Shown piece by piece: positions 22,630 to 33,019 of a stretch of DNA of 64,000 nucleotides (positions are counted from its first letter, which is position 1; each line of letters opens with the position of its first letter). The translations under genes were made by a program, and so were the position numbers. Source of the stretch: Lithodes maja. Lineage: Eukaryota; Arthropoda; Malacostraca; Decapoda; Lithodidae. Location: contig JBAKBP010013124.1 of assembly GCA_037953745.1 (NCBI GenBank), positions 1 through 64,000 of the forward strand. Direction: 5' to 3'. The notes under the pieces are model-generated. The model was not told where the DNA came from, did not search any database, and was given only the letters and a program-made list of their open reading frames with translations.

Positions 22630-25246
22630 CAGTATTATATATATATATTTACACATTCAGGGAGAGAGAGAGAGAGAGAACAACATTTGTGGCAGACATA
22701 CATGTTCTAAGCACATTTTTGTTTGTATACTTCGGAAATAATTTACTCTCTCTCCTTTCAGTTATGGAATGTCATTACATTGTAACAATGACGTGATATG
22801 GTTCATTGATATAATAGTTTCGTGAATCTTTTGTTTCACGACAATGTTGACATTGTGTTTACATATGAGCTTAAATAGTTGAAAATGTTATGTTAAATAC
22901 TATAGTTATATGCTACTGCATACAATGCTGCATATTAACAATATGACTTTAACTTTATTTTTTATTTTTTTTTATATGTGAGTGAGGGAGGCAAAAGGCA
23001 GAACTGCCTGTAGTGAGTGCCTCCCCCAGAGTTCAAAAGAGTGACAGAGCCAAAATCAAGGGACATTCGAGCCAAAATGCCTGGACACACGGAGTTTGAA
23101 ACAATTTAAGTCATAGGAAGAGGGAAAAACTGATTCTGGGAGAGAGTTCCAGAGCTCAGCTGTTGAATAGAAGAAATTCTGAGAGTAACGTTTCACTCTT
23201 GGGTTGGAGAGTTGCACAGAGTAGGGGTGGGCATGTGTTGCAAGACGGGTACCACGTGTCCTACGTAGAGGAGGTGGTATAGACTGAGAGAGCTCTGAGG
23301 AACACTGATTATAATGGTAGTGATAGAATAGCGTGAGAGATGCTACATTGCGGCGGAGAGAGAGAGATTGCAGAGGGTTGGTGAGTGGACGCGAGTTAAT
23401 GATACGAAAGGCCTTCCTGTCAACTTTATCTAGGAGTGCAGTGTGAGAGGATCCTCCCCACACATGTGAACAATACTCAATACAAAAATGCACCGTGCCC
23501 CTGTACTGAGCAAGAACCTGTGCAGGGGTAAAGAACCCCTTGAGGCGGTTGAGCACACCCAGCTTCTGGGAGGCTGCCTTAGCAAGACTGGTAATATAGG
23601 CCTTCCAAGTGAGAGCATAAGAAAAATGGACACCAAGAATATTGAGAGAAGATGAAGGGTTGATTTTTGTATTGTTGAAGGGGGTAGTGCTTATTTGGGG
23701 AGGCTATATATGTATTTATGAAATATATTTTTGAGTTTCCTCGTTAGACATCCATCATGCTTAAAACAACACCCCGATACCCCTTTTCAAGATAAACTTG
23801 TAAAATTTTTGGTAGGCCGGTTCATTCTAAAATTACAGGCTCGCTATCGCTCACTAGAAAAAACTCGACAACTAAATGACACGAAAGGTCTTAATATTTA
23901 CAAAGAAATGAGGCGAAAGTTCTCAAAATCGGAACGAATGTCTTATAATCTCGAAACTAATATGCTAAACACGAGGGAGAAGGGAGTCCAGAAAAAGCAA
24001 CTACCTCCCCCTTAAAAAAGCGTATATTATGGGTTTACTTATGATTATTTTGTCTATCTCCCATCCAAGTGGATAGAACTCGTAAGCCGTGATCGGCATC
24101 CTTCCAAGGGAGCAAACCTTATGCAAATCCTTAATGCTCGCCTAAGAATGATGCACGTTTGGCGGATGGACTAGCCACCCTCCACCGTTGAAATAATAGT
24201 GTTAAAAATATACATAGAGGGCCACGGAGTCGGACGGATTCTAAGTTGAGTTGTAGTAGGCAAGAACGGAAAGCGGTTTGAGATCTGGGTGGGGTTGGAA
24301 TGGTAAAGTGTTAATATAATTATAGTTTCCACAGATCAACTAATTCCTGGCCTTATCTTTGGCTATATCATTGTTAATATAGTTTCTTGAGATCACCTTG
24401 TTCATGGCCCTATCTTTGACCATCTTAACAATTATATTGTTTCCATAGATTAACTTGTTCTCGGTTCTGTCTCCGACCATCTTAATGTTTGTATTTGTTC
24501 TACAGATCAACTTGCTCCTGGCTCTGTCTGTGGGCATCTTAAGGGGAGGCAGACCGTTTTTCTGGACCCCCTTCTCCCTAATGTTTAGCCCCACTAGTTT
24601 TGAGACTATAAGACGTTCGGCCCATTAGTTTGGCAATTTTAACATCTTTTGCCCCATTTTGTTGTCAATTTTAAGACCTTTCGTGCCATTTAGGTGTCGA
24701 TTATTTCCTGGCGAACGATAGCGAGCCTGCAATTTTAAGAGGAACCGGCCATCGGCCGGGAAATTTTTCTACCGAAAAATTTACAAATTTATCTTGAAGG
24801 GGGGTCTAGGGGGTGTTTTTCTAAGCTTGATGGAGGTCTAGGAAGGAAACTAAAAAAATATATGAATAAATGAATTAATAGGCCAAACAAACGGTCTGCC
24901 TCCCCTTAATTAATTAATGTTTATATTATTTCCACAGACCAACTTGTTCCTGGCACTGATTGTGTCTGTCTCGGCACTACTGGGATTGGCCCGAGCACTA
25001 CCCGAGCCCTTGGCCCTGGCTGACCCTGAAGCTCTACCTGACGCTGCAGCTTTACCTGACGCTGACCCTTGGGGTGGAAGCCATCACTACTACCGCCCCC
25101 ACTACTACCATCGCCCTCACTACCACTATCACCCTAAGTACCACGGACACCACCACTATAAACCCAAGTACCACGGACACCACCACTATAAACCTAAGTA
25201 CCACGGACACCACCACCACCACCACCATGGACACCACCACGGATAA
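21339..25246 (+). CDS. Secreted His/Tyr-rich repeat protein (two exons)
   Basis: Coding sequence: exon 1 21339-21347 (ATG AAG CTG, donor GTAAGA), intron 21348-24937, exon 2 24938-25246 (acceptor TTATTTCCACAG, phase 0), 105 residues. Residues 1-23 form a signal peptide (MKLTNLFLALIVSVSALLG then LARA), cleaved before LPEP. Then comes an acidic Leu/Pro/Ala segment (LPEPLALADPEALPDAA, about 24-50), and a basic His/Tyr tail of about 55 residues. The tail contains KYHGHHHYKP twice, then KYHG followed by seven His, and ends HGHHHG. A three-codon first exon before the signal peptide is common in arthropod cuticle-type and small secreted protein genes. Metal binding, cuticle or antimicrobial roles are all possible; composition alone cannot choose. 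The polyadenylation signal is at 25373. The intron is filled with transposons and decayed copies of the exon-2 start. Confidence 0.8.
22556..22678. repeat. (TA)n and (GA)n microsatellites in the intron
   Basis: An uninterrupted (TA)n run of about 70 bp is followed by a short AT-rich break and (GA)10. The rest of the intron from 21348 to 22957 shows no recognisable feature. Confidence 0.95.
22958..23679 (-). mobile_element. Jockey-like LINE 3' fragment
   Basis: The 3' end (degenerate T-rich tail, then TATGTGAGTGAGGGAGGCAA) and the C-terminal RT-distal coding region (LNRLKGFFTPAQVLAQYRG to SRHFGSNVP) are present on the minus strand. It is interrupted at 23679 by the MITE at 23680, and the LINE does not resume after it. 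It lies in the intron of the His-rich gene, antisense to it. Confidence 0.85.
23680..24011 (-). mobile_element. MITE family C, diverged copy
   Basis: This is reverse-oriented relative to the copy at 24543-24905. It shares the terminal GGGGG run, the GGGAGAAGGG segment, a CTCGCTATCGCTCA core, CTTGATGGA-like DNA and a TATATG(A)ATAAAT end. TTAA is present on the right (24012-24015), but the left flank reads TGAA, so the duplication is imperfect. It lies at the broken edge of the LINE fragment. Confidence 0.6.
24311..24542 (+). repeat. Four 57-bp copies of the exon-2 acceptor/signal-peptide segment
   Basis: Each copy has a T-rich tract, a CAG/TAG-like acceptor and a decayed copy of the exon-2 start (consensus ATCAACTTGTTCCTGGCCCT, matching ACCAACTTGTTCCTGGCACT of the true exon). 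The exon-like starts fall at 24335, 24392, 24449 and 24506, an exact 57-bp period. Copy 1 has an early TAA and copy 2 lacks a good acceptor (TTGAG). Copy 4 keeps TTCTACAG but reads into a MITE. The true acceptor at 24937 is in effect the fifth member. Confidence 0.78.
24543..24905 (+). mobile_element. TTAA-flanked MITE, family C
   Basis: The 363-bp body has TTAA on both sides (24539-24542 and 24906-24909) and terminal inverted repeats GGGGAGGCAGACCGTTT / AAACGGTCTGCCTCCCC. It has no coding capacity. The TTAA duplication and G-run ends suggest mobilisation by a piggyBac-type transposase. It is inserted between the fourth decayed copy and the functional acceptor of the His-rich gene, ending about 30 bp from that acceptor. 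Confidence 0.85.
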
Positions 25247-25372
25247 ACTGAAGAATGGTATAAAGTAGGGGGAGGCGACTCCAAAAGTCGACCCCTTCTA
25301 TTCGATGGGCCAAACCCCTAAATCACAGGAATCGGTACCATCCAATGAGATCAAACTGTCTGCATAATTTCT

Positions 25373-25378
25373 AATAAA
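25373..25378 (+). terminator. Polyadenylation signal of the His-rich gene
   Basis: AATAAA lies 127 bp after the stop codon (25244-25246), giving a predicted 3' UTR of about 145-150 nt. No GT-rich element was assigned. Confidence 0.65.
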
Positions 25379-25399
25379 CGGCTATTCAATTTTATGATA

Positions 25400-25712
25400 A
25401 CTCAGTATCCAAGGCTATCATGTCGAAATAACATCTGCACAACTATATGCATAATGTGGTGTAGCTCATAATTGTAGCCCTCTCTGATGGGGCCGATTAT
25501 CACCAAACACTGCTACAATCATTATCATCATAACTGGTAGACAACAATTCTATTGAAAGACAATTTAAAATTCATTCTTGGTCTACTATACTTCTACCAC
25601 ATAATTTTCACAGTTGAGCATAATAGTAGGCTGGTTAAAATCAATAGTTCGATGAAAATATTGCTGGTAAACTGTGTAATTGTTCTGGGTGGGCAGTCGT
25701 TAGATGACTTTC
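25400..25712. other. Intergenic, nothing recognised
   Basis: AT-rich sequence with no supported gene or repeat between the His-rich gene and a MITE relic. Confidence 0.5.
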
Positions 25713-25716
25713 TTAA

Positions 25717-26319
25717 CCTCTCAGTTGCGCAGCCCCTGTAGTATACACCATACCCCTGTGCGTAGGTATTTAGATTCATTCCTCACTAAAATCGTTAATT
25801 TAGCATAAATATAAATTAATACTTATCCATATGCGCCTTTTTTACATTTAATATGAAGATAGTAACATGTTAAAACAATAAAAGAAGTAGGAATAGTGTT
25901 TGGGGGGTGACAAACATGAAATATTGCAGAGCAGTTCATTCATGAAGTTGACAGGGAGCGAGAGTACACCCTCCAACCACGAGGTCTGGTGAGATACTGG
26001 AGGTAGTCTGGTCTACTATACTCTCTCTCTCTCCTCCTTCCACACTCTCCCTTTCCACCTTGGAACCTGGTGTGGATTTTTGGCGTCATAAATAAACCGA
26101 AAATTACAGGAATAAGAGAAAAATAGGTGATAATTGAAGTTGGGGGAGGGGGGGGAGACTTTGACAGATGAGGAGAAGTGATATGAGGTATGGAGGGAAA
26201 ACAAAAATTGTTTAAAGTGCACTGGGGCCTTTTAAAAGTTTTTTTTAGGCCTAGGATCTTAAGAGTCTCCCCGCAGTCGCCCAGTAAAACCTCTTAAGAG
26301 TCTCCCCATAGCTGCCAGG
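25717..26319. mobile_element. MITE family B, old diverged copy
   Basis: Flanked by TTAA (25713-25716 and 26320-26323). It aligns in order with the three young family-B copies: a CAGTTGCGCA start, TCACTAAAAT, TTATCCATATGCGCC, AAAATAGGTGATAA and two CTTAAGAGTCTCCCC subterminal repeats at the right end. It has many substitutions, so it is much older. Its right TTAA is shared with the adjoining family-A MITE. Confidence 0.75.
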
Positions 26320-26323
26320 TTAA

Positions 26324-26698
26324 GGGGGGTCACCAGCTTTTGTTATCTTTCTCTCCTTTTCTCTCTTTCCCTGGCTTGTATCCATTCGGCCCCATTTAGC
26401 CAACTGTTTTAAGACGTTTATCCCCATCCAGGTGTTGATTTCTTCCTGGCGATCGATAGCGAGTCGGCATTGTATGGAGAAATCCGGCTTCGCCGGAGAA
26501 ATTTTTCTATCGAAAAATGTACAAATTTAGCTTGCTGTCAAAACAAAAATATATATATGCTGGCTCGCTGCCGTTCGCCAGGAAACTATTGACACCTAGA
26601 TGGGGGTAAACGCCTTAAAACAGTAGGCTGAATGGGGTCGAATGGATAGAAGCCAAAGAGAGAGGGAGATAAAGAGAAAAAAAGCGAGGTGGGCTCCC
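26324..26698. mobile_element. TTAA-flanked foldback MITE, family A copy 2
   Basis: The 375-bp body matches the copy at 14643-15015 end to end: GGGGGGTCACCAGC, the CATTCGGCCCCATTTAGCCA arm, the central AATGTACAAATTTAGCTT, and the inverted right arm ending GGGCTCCC. TTAA lies at 26320-26323 and 26699-26702. It has no ORF. Confidence 0.82.
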
Positions 26699-26702
26699 TT
26701 AA

Positions 26703-27106
26703 GTTGAAGAAGGAATTAAGGGAATCAGAGTTACTTAAGACTTTGTATTCCCCTTTGATGCCTAGAGAACCTTCCTAAACTGAAAAAAAAAACAAAGTAA
26801 ACTGTGTCATCGGGTCTAGTTACTCAGAGTCAAAGGGTTAAGTGGTCCCCAATGAAGATACAGAAAGAGTCAAGATGTTTGGGAACTCTTAATTCCCTAG
26901 AGATAGTGTCAAATATAAAAAGTGCCTTGCAGTTGGAATAATAATAATAACATATATAAAATGCATAATACTAGATGATATTTAGTTGTATATACATTAA
27001 TCTTGCCTCATAGACAGTAGAAATGGTACCGGTAATCCTTCATATTTGAGAACGCAAATATTCCTGTTATTCTGGCTATTTGTATACGATTTTATATATT
27101 TTGCGT
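26703..27106. other. Intergenic, nothing recognised
   Basis: AT-rich DNA with no gene or clear repeat. Confidence 0.5.
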
Positions 27107-28391
27107 TCTATGTGTATGAATGAGACAAAAGGCAGGTTGCCAGTGACGAGTGTCTCCCAAAAAAACAAAAGAGTGACAGAGAACCAAATTTAAAAAAAGT
27201 GGGGTCAAAGTGACTGGACACACGAAGATTTAAGCAGTCAAAGTCATAGGATGAAAGACAGATAGATTGAGGGAGAGAGTTCCAGAGTTCACTTGTTGAG
27301 TAGAAGAAAGACTCAGAAAATTTGTTAATTCTTGGGTTGGATAGCTGGACAGAATAGGAGGGAAACTGTTGTAAGGCGGTTGCCTCGCACTCGCCGCAAG
27401 GGCACTGAGAGAGCCCTAAAGAACACTGATTGTTTTAATAGTGATAGAAGAGTGAAAGAGATGCAACATAGCGGCGTGTAGAAAGATATTATAGAAAACT
27501 AGTGAGGAAGTGAGTTGATTGCGAGAAGTGCGGTATGGGTGGCACCACCCAACACATGCGAACAATACTCGATACATGGGCCCACTGTGCAGAGCAAGAA
27601 GCTGTGCGGCGGTGTAGAACCCACTGAGACGGTTGAACACACTTAACTTCTGAGAAGCTGTTTTAGCAAGAGTGGTAATATGATCTTGCCAAGAAAGGTT
27701 GAATGACAAAAATACACCACGAATATTGAGAGAAGATAAAGGGTTGATTGGTGTTTTTTTGAAGAGTTGATAGTCTTGTGGAGGATTGCAAAGGATAGAT
27801 AGAGGGAGAAATTGAGTCTTGGAGGCATTGAGAGTAACAAGATATTTTCTGCCCCAATCAGAAATAATTGACAGATCAGAAGATAGCTGTTCAATGGCCT
27901 CGTCACGTGACCTAGGATTAATTGCATGCTTGGTTGTTGTGAAAGACTAGTTAAATAGTGTAAAGTAGAGTCATCAGCATATGAGTGGCTGAGACAGAGG
28001 TACAGTTGAGATCATTAATGAATATTAGAAAGAGAACTGGAGACAGGACAGAACCTTGAGGAACACCGGAGTTCATAAGTTGAGGAAGTGAGCGATGGCC
28101 GTCCTCAACTGCAGGTACGGAACAGTTAGAAAGGATATTAGAGACAAAGGCACAGATAAAGCGATTGAAACCAAAGGAGAGTAGTTTGGAAATTAGAGAT
28201 ATGTGCCAGACTGTATCGAAAGCTTTCAATGTGTCTTGTGCAATAGAAAGAGTCTCACCACCAAAGTCCCGAAACGAGGATGACCAAGAGTAAGTAAGAT
28301 AAGTAAGGAGTTCACCAGTATAGCGGCTCTTAAGGAAACCATACTGGCAATCTGAAAGTAGATTATGGGAAGATAAATGCTCAAGAAATTT
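27107..28391 (-). mobile_element. Old Jockey-like LINE fragment, RT and 3' part
   Basis: A diverged relative of the copy at 15533. It keeps the 3' end (TATGTGTATGAATGAGACAA), the C-terminal domain, the RT palm (GVPQGSVLSPVLFLIFIND near 28050) and AFDTVWH, with many stops and frameshifts. It ends abruptly at 28391. The 5' part of what looks like the same insertion resumes at 29015. Confidence 0.8.
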
Positions 28392-28529
28392 TCGACGATT
28401 TATTATGCAGTTTCGAATCCTGCATATTAATCTGAGCATGTACATACATTCCAACTGTGCTATGGTAGCCTAATGTATAGACGAATGGAAGGAGTAATTA
28501 ATGGGGCACTTAACCCTCTGGAAGGCCTT

Positions 28530-28905
28530 GCTATAAATTGTTCCTGAACCAGATTTGTTTTTGTTTTCACCAACCACCTTTACTTCTAAACTCATCCTCC
28601 CTTCCTCGCGAGGACAGAATCCACCTGGCCAGGCTGAGATGCGGACACCATCCGGCTCTTCTGAGCTATCAGAAGAGACTGGATGACTCCGTCGTCGACA
28701 CCTGCCCGGGTTGTAACACAGCACCCCATACCATTAAACACATCATAGAAGACTGCATCTCACACAACCACTTACGCCAACAACACAATTTACACTATTT
28801 GTGAGCTCTGTGGGAAAGCCCGACCGTGGCCATGGCCTTCCTTGGGGACTCGGGGCTGTTCGGCCAGGCAGCTTAGGGCACAACAACAACAACAACAACT
28901 TCTAA
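28530..28905 (+). mobile_element. LINE 3' fragment: RNase H-distal CCHC region with (CAA)n tail
   Basis: A plus-strand coding remnant (REDRIHLARLRCGHHPALLS, then CPGCNTAPHTIKHIIEDC) matches the C-terminal zinc-finger region found after RNase H in I/Nimb/R1-group LINEs. The stop at 28802-28804 is followed by a short 3' UTR (GGCCAGGCAGCTTAGGG) and a (CAA)5 tail. It separates the two halves of the old Jockey-like LINE, so it probably inserted there. The same 3' end recurs at 41388. Confidence 0.72.
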
Positions 28906-28934
28906 ACTCAATTAATGAAATCAACGAATACATG

Positions 28935-29012
28935 TGGCACTCCAAGGACTTGAACCTAGGATACTCACACCGAAATTCCACGCATTTATGCATTACGCTA
29001 TCAAGACAGTTA
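28935..29012 (-). repeat. tRNA-like sequence (pseudo-tRNA or SINE head)
   Basis: The minus strand reads a convincing B-box arm (CCTAGGTTCAAGTCCTTGG) preceded by a weak A-box (TAGCGTAATGCATAAATGCG). The stems are imperfect, so it is not a functional tRNA. It abuts the (CAA)n LINE tail. Confidence 0.45.
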
Positions 29013-29014
29013 AA

Positions 29015-30290
29015 GAATTATGACAGAGACGAAAGAGTTTGCCTAGGCAGGGAGTCAGCACAGAAGAACAGTTTTTTAGTACAACAGGGGGAACCATCCG
29101 GTCAATGGGCCTTCTTAGTATTAAGCCCAGAGAGGGCAGAGAGTACATCCTTGAAAGAGATTACGATATAGGCAAAAGTAAGTGAGAGGTAGGTGGAGAG
29201 GGAGGAATAGTACTGGAATCATCCAAGGTGGAGTTTTTAGCGAAAGTTTGAGCGAAGAGTTCAGCTTTGTCAGAGGAAGAAGTGGAAAAGAGGAGGAAAA
29301 GATGAGGAAGTAATATTATTGGAGAGGCTTTTGGCTAGATGCCAGAAAGCTTGGGAAGATGTAGAGTTAGAAAGTTCAGAACATTTGTTATTGGTGAAAG
29401 AGTTTTTGGCTAGTCGAAGAACAGATTTGGCTTGATTCCGAGAAAAAACATAAGAAGCGCAAGATTCTTTCGTTTGAAGGCGATGGTACCCTTTGAATGC
29501 TTCCTTCTTATTGCGGACAACAGTAGAACAAACGTGAGGAAACCAAGATTTTTTTGCATTAGACTGAGAGAAAAACAATTGAATGAATGCCTCCATGCTT
29601 GAGAGAATTGTCTCGGTTATGCGCTCAGCTCATTCCAAGGGTCCCCAGCTATGAAAGCAAAAATACTGCCGAAGAGCCTCTCAGTCGGCAGCGCTAAAGT
29701 GAAACAAGCGCCGCTGGCTGGGAGGATCAGATGGCCGTACCGGAGAGATAGGACAGGTAACAGAAATAAGGTTGTGATCGGAGGAGCCGAACGGAGAGAA
29801 AAGGTTTACAACGTAAGGAGAAGTATTATAAATTGGAAATAAGTCAAGGATGTTGGACCAATCTCCAAGGCGGTTAGGAATACGAGTAGGGTGCTTAACT
29901 AACTGCTCGAGGTCATTTAAGGTAGAAAAAATGTAGACTTGTTCACCAGGTTGGTCAGTGAAATGGGAGGAGAGCCATTGGCGGTGGTGAACATTGACAT
30001 TTCTTTCTTAAGATGGAGATTTCTGGAAAGGCGAGATGGATAGAATGTGTTCCACTTAAGAAGTTAGATAGTCAGTGAGTTTTGGATAGTCAGTAGAATT
30101 AGGGGAAAGCTAAACAGCGCAGAAATAGTTAGTTTGAGAGTGACAAGAGAGCTTTAGCCAGAGAATTGAGAATTCAGAAGAATCAACGTTGGGAACACCA
30201 GCGAAAGCAAGATTGATGCGCATATACTGTATATGCAACAACCACCTTTGGCTTGAAACTGAGGATAGAGATAGTAGGAGGATACAGAGA
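29015..30290 (-). mobile_element. Old Jockey-like LINE fragment, endonuclease part
   Basis: The minus strand continues the old copy: linker and RT start (GACAGAGACGAAAGAGTTTG at 29022), endonuclease C-terminus, and about 300 bp more of endonuclease than the younger copies keep. That extra part includes KGGCCIY near 30240 and LSPNSTDYPKLTDYL near 30090. It has many stops. The family's full endonuclease therefore lies upstream of the truncation points of copies 1 and 2. Confidence 0.7.
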
Positions 30291-31650
30291 ATGGTTTGCT
30301 GTCAGTAGACCTAATCTAACCTAACAATATTGGAGGAAATGACATTTCAACCAATAGGTTGAAATGTTCGACTGGTTGAGATGTTCGGTCACCGTTTTAA
30401 CTCACTTGGTGTTTGAGGATACACGTATATCAGCAAGCAAGTAGGGAACATATCCAAATAGTCCGTTCCACATGGCACACCCACATAAACTAACGTCTAT
30501 CTGAAAACTGTAATCCTAGCTCCAGTCAGTTAGCAGGTGGTACAATTTACATACATCATCCTCTTATCATCTATGAACATTTTAAGATTAAGCAGGAACA
30601 CAAAGGCAAAATTCTTCAAATAATGACAATTGCTAACGTATCACAAAGTAGGCAAAGCAGGTTCACATACACAGAGGTAAACAATATTTAAATATCCCTC
30701 TGGTATTCCTCCTTCCTCCCTCATGCCGCCACACAATAGAAAGTCGAGCAGCAGACGACGTAGCCGCAGGAATCAGACAGAGCAACTCTCGAGCTCAACC
30801 ACACTACATCATAATTCGAAGCTTAAACACCAAGTGTATGGTATACCCACCGATAGTAGAACAATGTACCCAGGTGCTCAACACAAAAGGACAATGTCAT
30901 CAAGTATGGTTAGTAAAGGAAGGAAATTGCAATGGACTGGAGCAGCACAAAAAAAAAAAAAAAAAAAGAAAAGCATGAGCACACGATATAGCAGGTCAGG
31001 AAATACTGTATATGACGGCTATCTCAGGACATCATGACGATAGTAAATGCCAGAGTTGGTTACATAATTATCATGAACCAGTTTCTTTCTCCCACGTGAA
31101 ATGAATAGATATAGAAAGATACCGGTATACACACAATTTCCATGTGTTAATATATAGACTATACGCGAAGAGTGTCCATGTAGGGTCAAACCAGTTGTAT
31201 ACCAAGACAAAGTAACTAAAAGTCGTCGCTTTGGGTTATATTTACGGTACTTAACCAACTACCTGCTAAATAAGAAAACAACAAACATTTAGTTTTAGAT
31301 ATATTTCTCAACCTAATGTTTGTTGTGGTTTCACCATATACTTAATTCACCAGGCAGTTTGTTTCACAATTGATTATGTCAATAATATTATACAGTGAAG
31401 ATATTATTATTGTGAGTTATATGATATGTTTCTTCTCAAATTACGGACGTGCACTTCAGTATGATTCATAATTGTAATGTATCAACAATTACAACGGAAA
31501 CATTGTGACCTTGTATCACCATAATAACTAATGGAGGTGATGGCATGGGTGAAAACAAATATGTGTATAAAATGGTAGTAAATGCATGAATATAAACATG
31601 AAACAGATTCTACTTGTCATTTTATGATCATTCGTTTAGTCTGCAACAAG
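30291..31650. other. Intergenic with short repeats, no supported gene
   Basis: 30300-30430 resembles the inverted-repeat region at 40918-41073 (shared CCTAACAATATTGG and GGTTGAAATG). An A-run at 30949-30967 may mark a retrocopy tail. An Arg/Ser-rich open frame at 30723-31037 runs through it and matches nothing I know. The rest is AT-rich. Confidence 0.45.
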
Positions 31651-33019
31651 TATAATCATACATATGAGGGCTTGTCCTAATCACTTAAGCTAATTCACCC
31701 GTGATAAATATGCTGTACATATACAGTATATAAACATTATTTATATATATAATCATATATATCAATATATATACATATATAATCATACATATGAGGGCTT
31801 GTCCTAATCACTTAAGCTAATTCACCCGTGATAAATATGCTGTACATATACAGTATATAAACATTATTTATATATATAATCATATATATCAATATATATA
31901 CATATATAATCATACATATGAGGGCTTGTCCTAATCACTTAAGCTAATTCACCCGTGATAAATATGCTGTACATATACAGTATATAAACATTATTTATAT
32001 ATATAATCATATATATCAATATATATACATATATAATCATACATATGAGGGCTTGTCCTAATCACTTAAGCTAATTCACCCGTGATAAATATGCTGTACA
32101 TATACAGTATATAAACATTATTTATATATATAATCATATATATCAATATATATACATATATAATCATACATATGAGGGCTTGTCCTAATCACTTAAGCTA
32201 ATTCACCCGTGATAAATATGCTGTACATATACAGTATATAAACATTATTTATATATATAATCATATATATCAATATATATACATATATAATCATACATAT
32301 GAGGGCTTGTCCTAATCACTTAAGCTAATTCACCCGTGATAAATATGCTGTACATATACAGTATATAAACATTATTTATATATATAATCATATATATCAA
32401 TATATATACATATATAATCATACATATGAGGGCTTGTCCTAATCACTTAAGCTAATTCACCCGTGATAAATATGCTGTACATATACAGTATATAAACATT
32501 ATTTATATATATAATCATATATATCAATATATATACATATATAATCATACATATGAGGGCTTGTCCTAATCACTTAAGCTAATTCACCCGTGATAAATAT
32601 GCTGTACATATACAGTATATAAACATTATTTATATATATAATCATATATATCAATATATATACATATATAATCATACATATGAGGGCTTGTCCTAATCAC
32701 TTAAGCTAATTCACCCGTGATAAATATGCTGTACATATACAGTATATAAACATTATTTATATATATAATCATATATATCAATATATATACATATATAATC
32801 ATACATATGAGGGCTTGTCCTAATCACTTAAGCTAATTCACCCGTGATAAATATGCTGTACATATACAGTATATAAACATTATTTATATATATAATCATA
32901 TATATCAATATATATACATATATAATCATACATATGAGGGCTTGTCCTAATCACTTAAGCTAATTCACCCGTGATAAATATGCTGTACATATACAGTATA
33001 TAAACATTATTTATATAAT
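31651..33019. repeat. 127-bp satellite, about 11 identical copies
   Basis: Successive copies of ATGAGGGCTTGTCCTAATCA start at 31664, 31791 and so on to 32934, an exact 127-bp period with no differences seen by eye. Each unit has a unique half (CTTAAGCTAATTCACCCGTG) and an AT-rich half with a near-palindrome (CTGTACATATACAG). The last copy ends near 33019. There is no coding potential. Confidence 0.95.

Noticed and set aside
24960..25268. Thr-rich frame overlapping exon 2 of the His-rich gene
   Set aside because: An out-of-frame reading of the His-codon repeats; it lacks a signal peptide and the splice phase supports the other frame.
30723..31037. Arg/Ser-rich 104-codon frame
   Set aside because: It crosses an A-run and has no motif; it may be a retrocopy remnant but cannot be supported as a gene.
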